Assembly: GCA_002293265.1 (NCBI GenBank)
Contig: DBCW01000144.1
Coordinates: 17,526-23,572, forward strand
DNA from: Eggerthellales bacterium UBA948
GTDB lineage: Bacteria; Actinomycetota; Coriobacteriia; Coriobacteriales; UBA8131
Reading direction: 5' to 3'
Length of the DNA: 6,047 bases
The position numbers were made by a program, and so were the translations under genes. A model generated the notes under the pieces. The model ran no database searches and was not told the DNA's origin. It saw nothing but the letters and a program-made list of their open reading frames with translations. This document shows, in pieces, positions 5,640 to 6,047 of the stretch (positions within the stretch are counted from its first letter, which is position 1; each line of letters starts with the position of its first letter).

Positions 5640-6047
5640 ATGAACACGACCAAAAGAATATTATCATTGTGTATTGGCCTTCTTCTCTGCTTTGGTATTT
5701 TTGGCTGCACAAAAAATGAACAAACCCAAGTAGATACATCTTTAGACCTTGCCTCTAATAATCCGGATGGTCCGGGTAGCCCCACCACACCAAAGCAGGT
5801 TCCCAACACCCCTGTAGAAGAATACTCGATACCGGATGTCAAGCTAGATTCTTCTCTCATATATCAACCAGGTGAGACCATCACTGATGGCGATCTTTCA
5901 TTTAGCAATTTCAAGTGCTCTTCAAGTGCTCAATTGCCCTCTGATATACAAAGCGACAAGTTTAAATATCGGGATGGCGATCTTACGCCCGGCTCAAATG
6001 CTTTATCTGGTGGCAAAGAGTACATATTCGCTGAGTTTGAAATAAGT
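5640..6047 (+). CDS. Lipoprotein, transporter-associated (3'-truncated by window edge)
   Basis: The first 136 residues of a surface lipoprotein; the frame stays open to the window edge. A type II signal peptide is clear: basic NTTKR, a hydrophobic core at ~7-21, and a lipobox IFGC with Cys23 as the lipidated residue. Phe at -2 is unusual but tolerable. Residues ~39-61 form a Pro/Asn/Thr-rich linker that lifts the domain from the membrane. The domain then begins with PGETITDGDLSFSNFK and later KYRDGDL and KEYIFAEFEIS. The order and spacing parallel the protein at 3348 (GDEIDGDNLSLSVTKFK ... KLIVVDVKV), which suggests related folds. By position and type it is comparable to LanI immunity lipoproteins that accompany LanFEG exporters. 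This is an analogy of gene order, not of sequence. It may bind the transporter's substrate on the outer face. Confidence 0.93.
   Translation, partial: MNTTKRILSLCIGLLLCFGIFGCTKNEQTQVDTSLDLASNNPDGPGSPTTPKQVPNTPVEEYSIPDVKLDSSLIYQPGETITDGDLSFSNFKCSSSAQLPSDIQSDKFKYRDGDLTPGSNALSGGKEYIFAEFEIS

Noticed and set aside
5618..5860. 80-codon open frame on the minus strand
   Set aside because: It is opposite the lipoprotein, whose signal peptide, lipobox and AAAGGA site are clear on the + strand.
1..6047. tRNA, rRNA, CRISPR array, insertion sequence or phage signals
   Set aside because: No cloverleaf, regular spaced repeats, transposase-like or integrase-like frames were seen; the window is almost completely occupied by the described genes.

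Overview
The window is one contiguous, almost fully coding block on the + strand. It reads as a two-component regulatory module followed by an ABC transporter module, with several small envelope-facing proteins between and after them. Base composition looks moderate (by eye in the low to mid forties % G+C). Ribosome binding sites are Gram-positive-like (GGAG, GAGG, AAAGGA), GTG starts are used alongside ATG, and the last gene encodes a lipoprotein with a monoderm-style signal. Together these suggest a Gram-positive bacterium, either a Bacillota member or a lower-GC Coriobacteriia member. This placement is an inference; the window contains no rRNA or housekeeping marker.

Positions 2-1946 hold the two-component system. 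First is an OmpR/PhoB-family response regulator whose first part is cut off by the window edge just before the phospho-acceptor Asp. One base after its stop comes a membrane HAMP-type sensor histidine kinase with an extracytoplasmic domain of about 135 residues. Positions 1970-2539 encode a small single-pass membrane protein of unknown function, 23 bases after the kinase, with a PepSY-like stretch near its C-terminus.

Positions 2540-2701 are the only sizeable non-coding stretch (162 bases). It carries two near-identical 11-bp direct repeats (TTyGTGACAAy) exactly 22 bp apart, plus a further partial copy. This is the layout expected for an OmpR-type operator, so it is the best candidate for the site where the regulator controls the transporter.

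Positions 2702-5585 are a four-gene transport operon with overlapping genes: an ABC ATPase with Glu in place of the Q-loop Gln (the E-loop of the LanF/BcrA type), a membrane-anchored extracytoplasmic protein, and two different six-span permeases of about 270-280 residues. Positions 5640-6047 begin a lipoprotein that runs off the window. Its mature domain visibly resembles that of the membrane-anchored protein.

Taken together, the gene set (regulator, kinase, E-loop ATPase, two unequal permeases, lipoprotein) resembles antimicrobial-peptide self-immunity or resistance loci of the LanFEG(I)/BcrAB kind. No peptide precursor or modification enzyme is visible. The working model is that the kinase senses an envelope-active compound, the regulator activates the transporter operon through the repeats, and the transporter with its anchored partner proteins removes or sequesters that compound. 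The substrate is unknown.
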